A DNA stretch of 64,000 nt, from positions 434,001 through 498,000 of the forward strand of contig CAVPOX010000001.1 of assembly GCA_963707075.1 (NCBI GenBank). The letters are read 5' to 3'. Position numbers and translations under genes: made by a program. Below the pieces are notes generated by a model. The model was not told where the DNA came from. It searched no databases and saw only the letters and a program-made list of their open reading frames with translations. This stretch comes from CAXMQZ01 sp963707075. Its GTDB lineage: Bacteria; Acidobacteriota; Thermoanaerobaculia; Multivoradales; JAHEKO01. Shown here one piece after another: positions 54,598 to 62,825 of the stretch (positions are counted from its first letter, which is position 1; every line of letters starts with the position of its first letter).

Positions 54598-56281
54598 CGT
54601 ACAGGGTGAAGAGGTAGCCGCCAGGCAAGTCTAGGTAGCGGCGGATCTGGCCGGTCGGCCAACTCACCAGGAGCTCGTTGGCGACCGTCGCGGTTCCGAT
54701 GCCGAAGTGATACGTGTTCGGACCCTGAGAGGCATAGCTCGTCGTGCTGTGGGCGAGGCGGACCTGCCTCTTGTCGCCGACCAGGAGCTCCAGCCGGCTG
54801 CCAAATCCTTGCAGATTGCTACGGTCGCCCTCGAGTCTGATGCGCAGAGAGTGGTTCACCTGGGTCAACTGCCGGTTCTCGAGCACCAGGGTCTTGCCAT
54901 TGTTCTGCATGAAGGCGAGATCAAGGTCGCCGTCTCGATCGAGATCCGCACCGAGTGCACCGCGCCCAACGAGGCGATCGTCGATCTCCAGAGCCTCCGA
55001 GATCTCGACAAACCTTCCATTGCCGAGATTGTCGTAGAGCTGACTGGGCTGTCGGTGCGCTCGCGTCGCGTCGAAGATCTCGATGTTGTCGATGATGTGG
55101 CCGTTGGTGACGAAGATGTCCAGGTCCCCGTCGTTGTCGTGATCGAAGAGGACGGTGCCGAAGCCGACCCAGGGGAGGCTGGGTGGGCCGAGTCCGGCGA
55201 CGTCGGTACTGTCGAGGAACATACCGCCACCAAGGTTGCGGTAAAAGGTGTTGGTCTGCTCGTCGAGATGGGTCAAGAAGATGTCGACCAGACCATCGCC
55301 ATCGAGGTCCCCGATCTCCACCCCCATCGAAGATTCGGCGGCGCCGTTGGCGTTGAAGCCGACCCCGGCGATCAAGGCGCTCTCGGCGAAGCGACCCTGG
55401 CCATCGCCGAGGTAGAGGTAGTTCATCACCGCGTCGTTGGCGACATAGATGTCCTGATTGCCGTCGCCATCGAGATCGGCGAAGGAGACGCCCAGACCGA
55501 CGCCATCGGGAGTCAGGACGATGCCCACCTCGTTGCTCACTTCGGTGAAGGTGCCGTCGCCCTCGTTGCGGTAGAAACAGTCGGGGATGGCGTTGTAGAC
55601 ATCCGGGTGGCAGTAGGCGCGTTCCCCGGTCTGGGCATTGCCGCACCACTTGTGATTGTCGAAGGCGAAGTCCAGATAGTTGGTGACATAGAGGTCGAGG
55701 TCGCCGTCCTTGTCGGGGTCGAAGAACCCCGAGCTGACGCTCCAGAGTGGACACGCCACCCCGGCTTCAGCGGTCACGTCCTCAAAGGTGCCGTCGCCAC
55801 GGTTGCGGAAGAGCACGTTGTTTCCGTAGTTGGTGACATAGAGATCCGGGTCGCCGTCTCTGTCGTAGTCGCCGTAGCTCGTGCCCATGCCGTAGCCGCG
55901 ATCGCCGACGCCGGCACGATCGGTGAAGTCGATGAAGGTGCCGTCCTCGACCTGCCGATAGAGCTTGTTTTCTGCTTCGGGCACCTGCGTGTCACCGGTC
56001 AGCGGAGCCCCTTGCACCAGATAGATGTCGAGCAGGCCGTCTTCGTCGAAGTCGAAGATGGCCAGACCCGGAGACATGTTCTCCGGCATGTACTTCTCGC
56101 CAGTTCCGAAATGCCGGTGAGTGAAGTCGATACCCAGACGGTCGGAGACTTCGATAAAGCGTGCTGCCAGCTCGCTGCCGCCCGTGGCAGCGGAGCCCAG
56201 GCACAGGATCAGGCTGTTCAGCAGCAGCCAGAGCCTGCTGGGTGCATTGTGGAGGGTGAGGAAGTGGTGGAAGGACGTCAT
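54575..56281 (-). CDS. CRTAC1-like FG-GAP/ASPIC-UnbV secreted protein
   Basis: The product is 568 aa. A signal peptide (to ~34, ending SAATGGS) is followed by FG-GAP/VCBS repeats with DxDxDG calcium loops: FDFDEDGLLDIYLV, YDRDGDPDLYVTNYGNN, FDPDKDGDLDLYVTNYLDF, DLDGDGNQDIYVAND, DHDNDGDLDIFVTNG, DLDRDGDLDLAFMQNN. The C-terminal ASPIC/UnbV domain is seen as SRLELLVGDKRQVRLA. This architecture matches CRTAC1 proteins common in Acidobacteria and Planctomycetes. It starts inside the TPR gene stop (ATGA). A cell-surface or matrix role is likely; ligand unknown. Confidence 0.88.
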   Translation of the reverse strand: MTSFHHFLTLHNAPSRLWLLLNSLILCLGSAATGGSELAARFIEVSDRLGIDFTHRHFGTGEKYMPENMSPGLAIFDFDEDGLLDIYLVQGAPLTGDTQVPEAENKLYRQVEDGTFIDFTDRAGVGDRGYGMGTSYGDYDRDGDPDLYVTNYGNNVLFRNRGDGTFEDVTAEAGVACPLWSVSSGFFDPDKDGDLDLYVTNYLDFAFDNHKWCGNAQTGERAYCHPDVYNAIPDCFYRNEGDGTFTEVSNEVGIVLTPDGVGLGVSFADLDGDGNQDIYVANDAVMNYLYLGDGQGRFAESALIAGVGFNANGAAESSMGVEIGDLDGDGLVDIFLTHLDEQTNTFYRNLGGGMFLDSTDVAGLGPPSLPWVGFGTVLFDHDNDGDLDIFVTNGHIIDNIEIFDATRAHRQPSQLYDNLGNGRFVEISEALEIDDRLVGRGALGADLDRDGDLDLAFMQNNGKTLVLENRQLTQVNHSLRIRLEGDRSNLQGFGSRLELLVGDKRQVRLAHSTTSYASQGPNTYHFGIGTATVANELLVSWPTGQIRRYLDLPGGYLFTLYEKSGAGD

Positions 56282-57744
56282 TGTGGGCGCTGCACGAGCC
56301 GCCGGTAGGCCGCGTCCTGTTCGGCACTCTCTTCCAGCCGGCCGAGACTCTCGAGGGCCGCGGCGTAGCCCAGGCGGAGACTCGGGCTATCCGCACCGAG
56401 CTCGAGGGCCTGCGCGAAGTGGGTCACCGCCTCCTCGGGGTCGTTCAACTTGGCGGCGGCACCTCCGAGCAGCGCGTGGCCCTCACCGAGGCTGGGGTCC
56501 AGACTGACTGCACGCAGCAGGGCGGCCCTGGCTTCGGCAGGCCGGTTCATCTGCAACAGGAACATACCCTCCAGGAAATTGGGCTCGATTTGCGCGGGAT
56601 CGAGTTGACGGGCTCTGCTGACGGCGGCCAGAGCACTGTCCGGTTGGCCCATCGAATAGAGTATCTTGGCCCTCAGGGTGTGACCTCGAGCTTCTTCGGG
56701 ATGCCCTGCGAGCAGCTCGTCAATGGCTGCGAGAGCTTCACCGAGCCTGTCGGCCGAGGCCAGAGACTGGGCCTCGTTGAGAGCCGTTCCAACCTGTAAG
56801 TCCAGGCGCTCGCGCTCCTCCTCCCGGGCCTTGAACTCTTGAAAGCGCGTCAGGGATTCGCGGGCGCCCTCGGCATCGCCGGTAGCTCGCTGCGCCACTC
56901 CCAGCTTGTAGTAGACATCTGACGAGTTAGGCATGAGTGCCGCTGCCCGCGAGAGCTGCTCGACTGCCTCGGCGGCCCGGTTGGCTTCGAGCAGCAGAGA
57001 GCCGAGCTCGAGTTGGACCTTGCTGGGTTCGGGGACACCCAGCTCCAGGGCTCTCTCCAGATGTGGGATCGCCGCGGAGCGATCCAGCGAGGCGTCTCTG
57101 GCTGTCGCCATCCCGAGCGCCAGCTGGAATCCACCCGTGTCTCCGTGAGTTTCGAGGCCATTCTCGATTCGCTGGCGGGCCTCCTGGAGCCGGTCTGCCG
57201 CGATCAGCAACATCGCCAACTCGGTCTCCAACTGAGGCTCCCGCAGGTCTCGATCGAGAGCGAGCTCGAGCATTGCAATCGCCTCCTGGCGCAGCCCCTG
57301 ATCTCTCAGGAGCAAGGCCGAAAAAAGATAGCCTCGAGGCTCTGAGGGGTCGAGCTTCCTGAAGGTCTCGAGGGTATCGAGGGCCTGGGAGGTCTCGCCG
57401 AGACGAGCCAGGTGCCGCGCCACCGCCAGGGTTGCGGGCGCCGACTGCGGTGCTGCTTCGACTGCCTGCCGTGCCATGACCAGCGCCGCGGGGATATCTC
57501 CCTGTCGCTCGAGCACCTTGCTGAGTCCGAGAAGTGCGGGCTCGAGATCGGGCGCGATCGCCAGAGCCTCTCGAAAGGACCTGTCCGCCTTTTCCAGAGT
57601 GCCGGCTTGCAGCGCCGCCATCCCCTCGGCGACCCTCTGGTTGGCCGTATCCAGGTCGGGCTGAGCGTGTGCCTCTCCAGGCCAGACGAGCGCCAGGGCC
57701 AGGAGAAGGCCCGAGATTCGGATGGGCTGGTGCAGCTCGGACAT
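56278..57744 (-). CDS. Secreted TPR-repeat protein
   Basis: The product is 488 aa. ATG 57744 begins a signal peptide (ISGLLLALALVWPGEAHAQP); the frame extends upstream into the repeat array but that part is non-coding repeat. At least ten TPR-like units follow, such as ADRSFREALAIAPDLEPALL, AIPHLERALELGVPEPSKVQ, AVEQLSRAAALMPNSSDVYY and AVTHFAQALELGADSPSLRL. Such proteins are scaffolds. It is coupled to the CRTAC1-like gene by an ATGA overlap, so the two probably act together outside the inner membrane. Confidence 0.85.
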   Translation of the reverse strand: MSELHQPIRISGLLLALALVWPGEAHAQPDLDTANQRVAEGMAALQAGTLEKADRSFREALAIAPDLEPALLGLSKVLERQGDIPAALVMARQAVEAAPQSAPATLAVARHLARLGETSQALDTLETFRKLDPSEPRGYLFSALLLRDQGLRQEAIAMLELALDRDLREPQLETELAMLLIAADRLQEARQRIENGLETHGDTGGFQLALGMATARDASLDRSAAIPHLERALELGVPEPSKVQLELGSLLLEANRAAEAVEQLSRAAALMPNSSDVYYKLGVAQRATGDAEGARESLTRFQEFKAREEERERLDLQVGTALNEAQSLASADRLGEALAAIDELLAGHPEEARGHTLRAKILYSMGQPDSALAAVSRARQLDPAQIEPNFLEGMFLLQMNRPAEARAALLRAVSLDPSLGEGHALLGGAAAKLNDPEEAVTHFAQALELGADSPSLRLGYAAALESLGRLEESAEQDAAYRRLVQRPQ

Positions 57745-57852
57745 GAGGTAGAAGGGATCGGGCAGTTCGCTGACGGGCCCCGGAACAGCCAGACAATCAG
57801 AGCCTCCGGGAGCGTCCCTTGAGTCTAACAGCCCACGACACTCGGTCCGCTC

Positions 57853-57906
57853 GTCCAATCGTCCAACTCCGCAGGAGGCGGGTGAGGCTACGTTCGGCGA
57901 ATGGAC
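57853..57906 (+). repeat. 54-bp inverted-end element, copy 4
   Basis: This is the most diverged copy: the centre reads GTCCAACTCCGCAGGAGGCG, but GTCCAATCG at the start and GGCGAATGGAC at the end are kept. Flanks CGGTCCGCTC and GACCGAACCG are partly complementary. Confidence 0.8.
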
Positions 57907-57957
57907 GACCGAACCGTCGGGCCGTGGATCAGCAAAGGAACCCTGCTCGATCTCGCG

Positions 57958-58118
57958 AAGGGGCGTGGGGTGTGGTCCCAGGACGGGTCTCTTTCCAAGC
58001 GCATCCAGGCAATCGTTGCAGATCACTCAGGGTCCGGCGCGCCGGAAAGCGAGCGAACGCCTGCCGGCCCAAGTCGAATTGGCGTCAGCGTGCCCTCCGG
58101 GTCCACACTCCTCGACCC
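57958..58118 (+). repeat. 162-bp unit, copy 2 (161 bp)
   Basis: The left 51 bases match copy 1 exactly. The palindrome TCCGGCGCGCCGGA lies at 58033-58046. The spacer between them and the right arm (GGGTCCACACTCCTCGACCC) are more diverged than in the other copies. Confidence 0.8.
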
Positions 58119-58182
58119 GCGACCGTTCTGAACCGGTCCTGCGCTACTCTGCGGGATCCTCGACGACGGGTCCAGTCCGGCC

Positions 58183-58236
58183 GTCCAATCGCCTCACTGC
58201 GCAAGAGGAGGTTGAGGCTACGTTCGGCGAATGGAC
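58183..58236 (+). repeat. 54-bp inverted-end element, copy 5
   Basis: One base differs from copy 2 in array A. It begins the 172-bp block 58183-58354 that matches 35227-35398 with three differences. Confidence 0.87.
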
Positions 58237-58246
58237 GACCTTACCG

Positions 58247-58354
58247 TTGGGCCCACACGGCTGCGATCTCGCCGAGGGTCGTTGGCGGTGTTCGGCAGAG
58301 GGGGCTCTCGGCAAGCGCTCTGCGATACCTCTTGCAGGGCTTTGCGATCCGGCG
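58247..58354 (+). repeat. 108-bp unit, copy 2
   Basis: It is identical to 35291-35398 except for one C/T difference (GGCGGTG against GGCGGCG). Similarity stops a few bases after its end. Confidence 0.87.
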
Positions 58355-58466
58355 TGCAGCCGAGCGCAGGGCCATGCCACCGTTCAGAGTCCCCTCCGCA
58401 TGGCCCGTCCCCTCCAGGAACACCGCCACGGCCCTGCCCTTGTGCCGACTGCCGGTCGGTCCGCTC

Positions 58467-58520
58467 GTCCAATCGCCTCACTGCGCGAGAAGAGGGTAAG
58501 GCTACGTTCGGCGAATGGAC
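58467..58520 (+). repeat. 54-bp inverted-end element, copy 6
   Basis: The core GTCCAATCGCC to GGCGAATGGAC is intact. The centre carries GTAAGGC as in copy 3. It is followed by GACCGTACCG, like copy 2, and then by a trace of the 108-bp unit start (CTGGGCCC). Confidence 0.85.
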
Positions 58521-58604
58521 GACCGTACCGCTGGGCCCTCGGCACTGCCGATCGGGGACACCCGTTACCCGGCTTGGCATCCGGCCGTCACCAACGCCGG
58601 TCGG

Positions 58605-58832
58605 TCACACCGGTGGCTTGGCGGGCGGATTCGGGGTGGCGATGGCCTGAAAGAGCTCGTGGAGAATCTCCTTCAGTTGGATCGTGTACTCGGCGAGATC
58701 GCGTTGCTGTTCGGCTATCTGATCGATGTTCAACCGGCGCATCGCTCCGGCCCTCGGTCGCACCTTGTAGGTCGAGATCTCGTCCAGGGTCTGTAGCTTC
58801 TCCAGGGCTTCATGAAACTTCTTGCTGTCCAT
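58605..58832 (-). CDS. Small hypothetical protein (75 aa)
   Basis: ATG 58832 shares a base with the SDR stop (TGATG). The product is soluble, helical and charged: MDSKKFHEALEKLQTLDE at the start, then YKVRPRAGAMRRLNIDQIAE and TIQLKEILHELFQAI. Coupling to the SDR gene and a normal amino-acid composition support real coding. I do not recognise a function. The last residues are Pro-rich (PNPPAKPPV), and the stop borders repeat array B. Confidence 0.6.
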   Translation of the reverse strand: MDSKKFHEALEKLQTLDEISTYKVRPRAGAMRRLNIDQIAEQQRDLAEYTIQLKEILHELFQAIATPNPPAKPPV

Positions 58833-59575
58833 CAGTCTCGCCCTCCGCGAAAAATACGGGTCGATGTGGCTTGATCCCGAGGCCGAATGACCATCTCGTC
58901 GATGTTGACATGCGAGGGTCGGGTGGCGACCCAGGCGATTGCCTCTGCGATGTCGGATGCGGTCAAGGGGGTCATCCCCGCGTAAACCGAGTCGGCCCTC
59001 TCCTTGTTCTGGTCGAAGCGCACCATCGAGAACTCCGTTGCCACCAGGCCGGGAGAGACCTCGGAGACGCGAACCGGCTGCCCGAGAAGCTCCCGACGGA
59101 GTGTCCGGGTCAGGGCGCGCAAGGCGTGCTTGACGCCGGTGTAACCGCCACCGCCAGGGTAGGTCTCGAAGCCGGCAGTCGAGCCGACGTTGATGATCAG
59201 CCCGTCTCCCGAGGCAACGAGCAGTGGTAGCAATGCCTTGGTCATGCGAACCGTGCTCATGAAGTTGAGCTCCCACATTCTCTGCCAGCGATCTTCGGAG
59301 GCCTCCTGCACCAGATCGAGTCCCAGCGCCCCGCCAGCGTTGTTGACCAACACCTCGAGGTGGTCCACCTGGGCGACAAATGCCTCGACGCTTGCCGCAT
59401 CGGTCACGTCGAGGGGATGAAAACTGCCACCGGCCGTGGCGGCGACTTGCCTCAGCTTGTCTTGCCTTCGGGCCCCGATGAGAGTGTCGAATCCAGCACG
59501 TCCGAGGGCGATGGCCGTAGCGGCCCCGATACCAGCGCTGGCTCCAGTGACGACGGCCATTTTCTTGTCACGCAT
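58832..59575 (-). CDS. Short-chain dehydrogenase/reductase
   Basis: The product is 247 aa. ATG 59575 is preceded by AAGGAG. The SDR nucleotide site TGASAGIGAATAIALGRAG is at the N-terminus, then VLVNNAGGALG, the catalytic Ser region NVGSTAGFE, the YxxxK pair in YTGVKHAL and the SPGLVATEF stretch. It is of the classical YdfG/serine-dehydrogenase-like type, NADP-dependent by resemblance (GARR after strand 2). It lies 13 bp after nth in a five-gene operon. Confidence 0.9.
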   Translation of the reverse strand: MRDKKMAVVTGASAGIGAATAIALGRAGFDTLIGARRQDKLRQVAATAGGSFHPLDVTDAASVEAFVAQVDHLEVLVNNAGGALGLDLVQEASEDRWQRMWELNFMSTVRMTKALLPLLVASGDGLIINVGSTAGFETYPGGGGYTGVKHALRALTRTLRRELLGQPVRVSEVSPGLVATEFSMVRFDQNKERADSVYAGMTPLTASDIAEAIAWVATRPSHVNIDEMVIRPRDQATSTRIFRGGRD

Positions 59576-59588
59576 CAAGCAGTCTCCT

Positions 59589-60254
59589 TCAGGGTTCGGC
59601 GGACGGACAGAGGTCGATCAGCACGCAGCTGCCGCAGGTGGGCCTTCTGGCCTTGCACACACTTCTGCCGTGGAGAATCAGGAGGTGCGACCACAGCGTC
59701 CAATCGGTGCTGGGCACCAGCTCCATGAGGTCGCGCTCGATCTTCTCCGGGGTCTTCTCGGCGGTCAGGCCGAGAAGCCGGGAGATCCGCTGAACGTGGG
59801 TGTCGACGACGACGCCCTCATCGATGCCGAAGGCGTTGCCCAGAACCACGTTGGCGGTCTTGCGCCCTACCCCTGGCAGGGCAGTGAGCTCCTGCATGCT
59901 GCTCGGGACCTCGCCATCGTGGTCAGCCACCAATGCCTGACCCAGACCCGACAGGGAGCGCGCCTTGTTGCGGAAGAACCCGGTGGTACGGATGAGCTCT
60001 TCGAGCTCCTCGATCGGCGCTTCTCCCATGGCCGCAGGCGTCGGAAAACGTTCGAACAGGGCCGGTGTCACCATGTTGACCCGTTTGTCAGTGCACTGGG
60101 CAGACAGGATAGTCGCGACCAGCAGTTGGAACGGGCTTTCGTGGACCAGGGCGCAACGAGCATCTGGATACTCTTCTTGCAGGCGGGCGAGTATGGCCTC
60201 GGTACGTTGCCGCTTCTTGCGACCCGACTCGGGCCGGGCAGACTTCGAGCTCAT
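59589..60254 (-). CDS. nth: Endonuclease III (DNA glycosylase/AP lyase)
   Basis: The product is 221 aa from ATG 60254 in an ATGA overlap; the frame is open further upstream, which is shadow. The enzyme removes oxidised pyrimidines. The helix-hairpin-helix with catalytic Lys is LPGVGRKTANVVLGNAFG, the catalytic Asp lies in VVDTHVQRISR, and the 4Fe-4S loop has the C-x6-C-x2-C-x5-C spacing in CKARRPTCGSCVLIDLC. All key residues are present. Confidence 0.96.
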   Translation of the reverse strand: MSSKSARPESGRKKRQRTEAILARLQEEYPDARCALVHESPFQLLVATILSAQCTDKRVNMVTPALFERFPTPAAMGEAPIEELEELIRTTGFFRNKARSLSGLGQALVADHDGEVPSSMQELTALPGVGRKTANVVLGNAFGIDEGVVVDTHVQRISRLLGLTAEKTPEKIERDLMELVPSTDWTLWSHLLILHGRSVCKARRPTCGSCVLIDLCPSAEP

Positions 60255-60592
60255 TCGTTGCCGAAAGCGCGGATAGCCCAGTTGAACATCGCAATGACAA
60301 TGCCCCCGAGCAGGGCCGAGCCACAGCCATCGATGGTCAGCCCGCTGAGCAGCCAGGATGCCACGTACAGGACGAAGGCGTTGATAACGATGAAGAAGAG
60401 TCCGAGGCTGAGGACGATGAATGGCAGCGACAAAACCGTGACCAGAGGTTTGACCGTGATGTTGAGCAGGCCGACGACCACTCCGGTGAGGATGAGGTAG
60501 ATCCAGTCGCCCTGGTAGTTGATTCCTGGTACCACTTTGGCCACCAGGAGAATTGCCAGGCCACTGAGAACGATATGCAGTAGGGCTTTCAA
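60251..60592 (-). CDS. Phage holin family 4 / YvlD-like membrane protein
   Basis: The product is 113 aa from TTG 60592, overlapping the yqgE stop (TTGA). Four hydrophobic helices with GVVVGLLNITVKPLVTVLSL and SLGLFFIVINAFVLYVASWL match the YvlD/holin_4_2 family. Despite the name these are mostly chromosomal genes of unknown role; there is no phage context here. Confidence 0.85.
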   Translation of the reverse strand: MKALLHIVLSGLAILLVAKVVPGINYQGDWIYLILTGVVVGLLNITVKPLVTVLSLPFIVLSLGLFFIVINAFVLYVASWLLSGLTIDGCGSALLGGIVIAMFNWAIRAFGNE

Positions 60593-61188
60593 TTGGTGTC
60601 TTCCTCCTCTGCTTCGGGCGTCCAGGCGGGCAGGGTAGAAGGGTCCACCCCGACCGATCGGAGCGCTTCTTCCCAGACGTCTTCAGGTTGATCCGAAAAA
60701 AGCAGCTCATTCGAAACCGGCGCGGTCAGCCAGTCGTTGCGGACGATCTCCTCCACCAGTTGGCCGGCTCCCCATCCCGCATAGCCGAGAAAGAGGCGAA
60801 AACACATGGGGGGATTGGCCGCCAGCCGCCCGAGATCTTCAGATTGCTGGCTGATGAGGATACCGGGCCCGACCTCGGTCAGTCCTTCGAGGCTCTCCAG
60901 GTCGAAGTGTTCACCCGCCGACAGGCTGAACATGACCGTGCCCATCTGTGACTGAACCGGACCGCCGAAGAAGGCCAGGGCGTCGTCGATTCCCTCCCAG
61001 GAGATGTCCATGGCGCCGAGGATCTCCGCCAGCGGTAGCTCGGTAGGTCGATTGATAATGAACCCGAAGCTGCCTTCGTCTGTATGGTGCAGCAACAACA
61101 CCACGCTGTGGTGAAAGAAGGGATCCTGCACTTGCGGCATGGCGAGCAGCAGCAGCGGTGCTTCGAGATTCGATGCCGAGCCAGTCAT
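60589..61188 (-). CDS. yqgE: YqgE/AlgH family protein
   Basis: The product is 199 aa. Signature stretches are LLLAMPQVQDPFFHHSVVLL, GSFGFIINRPTELPL, FFGGPVQSQMGTVMFS, FRLFLGYAGWGAGQLVEEI and NDWLTAPV. It is a conserved cytoplasmic protein of unclear role. It is the first gene of yqgE-holin-nth-SDR-small gene. The initiator tRNA lies upstream on the same strand and is separated by a hairpin terminator. Confidence 0.93.
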   Translation of the reverse strand: MTGSASNLEAPLLLLAMPQVQDPFFHHSVVLLLHHTDEGSFGFIINRPTELPLAEILGAMDISWEGIDDALAFFGGPVQSQMGTVMFSLSAGEHFDLESLEGLTEVGPGILISQQSEDLGRLAANPPMCFRLFLGYAGWGAGQLVEEIVRNDWLTAPVSNELLFSDQPEDVWEEALRSVGVDPSTLPAWTPEAEEEDTN

Positions 61189-61246
61189 ACAGCGGTCATC
61201 TTAGCGCGGTTTGCACCGCCGGATCGGCGACTGGAAGAAGCCACAA

Positions 61247-61274
61247 TAGAAGAAGCCGCGCTGTGCGCGGCTTC
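61247..61274 (-). terminator. Terminator after the initiator tRNA
   Basis: A 10-bp stem GAAGCCGCGC/GCGCGGCTTC with a 3-base loop is followed on the minus strand by TTCTATT, a weak T tract. It lies 11 bp after the CCA end of the tRNA. Confidence 0.6.
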
Positions 61275-61281
61275 CTGGAAA

Positions 61282-61362
<81 letters not shown>

Positions 61363-61523
61363 CCAGAGGAAGGGAAGTTTCGCACAACGAAAAACCGAAG
61401 TCAACGATGCAGACTGGCGCGCGATCTGTGGACTCGAGCATTGAGGCGCAGCCTCATAATAGATACGCTTGACCAGACGACGAACGGATTACAACCGCGG
61501 CAGCGGATAGGCGAGGGGCGAAA

Positions 61524-62825
61524 ATGTTTGGTATCGAAGCGGTCATCGGAAGAGAGATTCTGGATTCGCGTGGCAATCCCACGTTGGAAGTGGACTGCTT
61601 GCTAACCGGGGGCGCGGTGGGGCGAGCTGCTGTTCCGTCGGGTGCATCGACTGGCAGCAGGGAAGCTCTGGAGCTGCGCGATGGCGGGGAGCGTTACGGC
61701 GGCAAGGGAGTAGAGAAGGCGGTCGCCAATATCGAGGAGAAGATCGGCCCCGAGATCGAAGGCATGGATGCCCGAGATCAGGCGATGGTCGACCGGGCGA
61801 TGCTCGATCTCGATGGGACCGAGAACAAGGAGCGCTTGGGTGCCAATGCCATTCTCGGGGTTTCCATGGCGGTGGCCAAGGCGGCAGCTGAAGCTGCCGG
61901 GCTCTCACTCTTCGCCTATCTCGGCGGTCCCGCTGCGACGATTCTGCCGGTACCGATGCTCAACGTGCTCAACGGTGGAGTACACGCGGACAATTCTGTG
62001 GACATTCAGGAGTTCATGTTGGTGCCGGTGGGATTCGATTCCTTTGCCGAAGCCTTGCGAGCGGGCACCGAGATCTATCATGTGCTCAAGACTGTTCTCA
62101 AGAAGCAGGGCCTGGCGACGGCCGTCGGTGACGAGGGCGGGTTCGCACCCAATCTCGAGAGCAACCGCAAAGCGCTCGATCTGCTCACCGAGGCGATCGG
62201 CAAGGCCGGGTACGAACCCGGCGATCAGGTCTGTCTCGCTCTCGATGTCGCCGCAAGTGAGTTGGTGGCTGGCCGAGACGGCAATCGGGTTCGGTACGAC
62301 CTCTCCGGTGAGGGGCGCAAGGACCTGCAGGCCAGCGATCTGATCGCAACCTACGGTGAGTGGCTCGATGCCTATCCATTGGTGTCGATCGAAGATGGAC
62401 TGGCGGAAGACGACTGGGATGGTTGGAAGGAACTGACCGCAGCTCTCGGGCACCGCGTGCAACTCGTCGGAGACGATCTCTTTGTCACCAATCCGGAGAT
62501 CCTCGCCGAAGGCATCCGTCTCGGTGTGGCCAACGCTCTCCTGGTCAAGTTGAATCAAATCGGTACCATGACCGAGACCTTCGAGGCGGTCGAGCTGGCC
62601 AAGTCCAACGGCTATTCGAACGTCATCAGCCATCGTTCTGGTGAGACCGCCGACACGATCATTGCCGATCTCGCCGTTGCGACACGAGCCGGCCAGATCA
62701 AGACGGGGGCCCCGTGTCGAAGTGATCGGGTGGCCAAGTACAATCGACTGTTGAGAATCGAGGAGGAGTTGGAGGGAGTGTCCCACTACCCCGGGGCCGC
62801 AGCCTTCCCACGCAGATCGAGTTGA
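61524..62825 (+). CDS. eno: Enolase
   Basis: The product is 433 aa; ATG 61524 follows GAGGGGCG. Enolase converts 2-phosphoglycerate to phosphoenolpyruvate. Motifs: REILDSRGNPTLEVDC, AAVPSGASTGSREALELRDG, GVSMAVAKAAAEAAG, GDEGGFAPNL, the metal ligands in LALDVAASE, SIEDGL and GDDLFVTNP, catalytic Lys in LVKLNQIGTMTET and SHRSGETADTIIADLAV. The ftsB-like gene starts in its stop (TTGA), a pairing seen in many bacteria. Confidence 0.97.
   Translation: MFGIEAVIGREILDSRGNPTLEVDCLLTGGAVGRAAVPSGASTGSREALELRDGGERYGGKGVEKAVANIEEKIGPEIEGMDARDQAMVDRAMLDLDGTENKERLGANAILGVSMAVAKAAAEAAGLSLFAYLGGPAATILPVPMLNVLNGGVHADNSVDIQEFMLVPVGFDSFAEALRAGTEIYHVLKTVLKKQGLATAVGDEGGFAPNLESNRKALDLLTEAIGKAGYEPGDQVCLALDVAASELVAGRDGNRVRYDLSGEGRKDLQASDLIATYGEWLDAYPLVSIEDGLAEDDWDGWKELTAALGHRVQLVGDDLFVTNPEILAEGIRLGVANALLVKLNQIGTMTETFEAVELAKSNGYSNVISHRSGETADTIIADLAVATRAGQIKTGAPCRSDRVAKYNRLLRIEEELEGVSHYPGAAAFPRRSS

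Larger units (their letters stand above)
57745..58604. other. Gene-free repeat array B (860 bp)
   Basis: No convincing gene lies between the TPR gene start and the small gene at 58605. The first ~100 bp should hold the promoter of the TPR/CRTAC1 pair. The order then is 54-bp element, 162-bp unit, 54-bp element, 108-bp unit, unrelated ~112 bp, 54-bp element. Orientation is the same as in array A. Open frames in several phases are stop-poor repeat sequence and change frame between copies. Confidence 0.85.

Noticed and set aside
54707..56308. 533-codon open frame opposite the CRTAC1-like gene
   Set aside because: Antisense shadow: the real gene has clear calcium-loop repeats, a signal peptide and an operon partner. 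GC-rich third positions create long antisense frames here.
57819..59230. Open frames of 226 and 421 codons crossing repeat array B
   Set aside because: They run through palindromic repeats and then antisense to the SDR gene; codon content is implausible and no start context exists.
60251..60592. Holin-family gene as a sign of a prophage
   Set aside because: The YvlD/holin_4_2 family is mostly chromosomal; neighbours are housekeeping genes and no phage gene is seen.
61441..61466. Sigma-70 promoter for eno (TTGAGG and an AT-rich stretch)
   Set aside because: Spacing between the boxes is too short to support a call.
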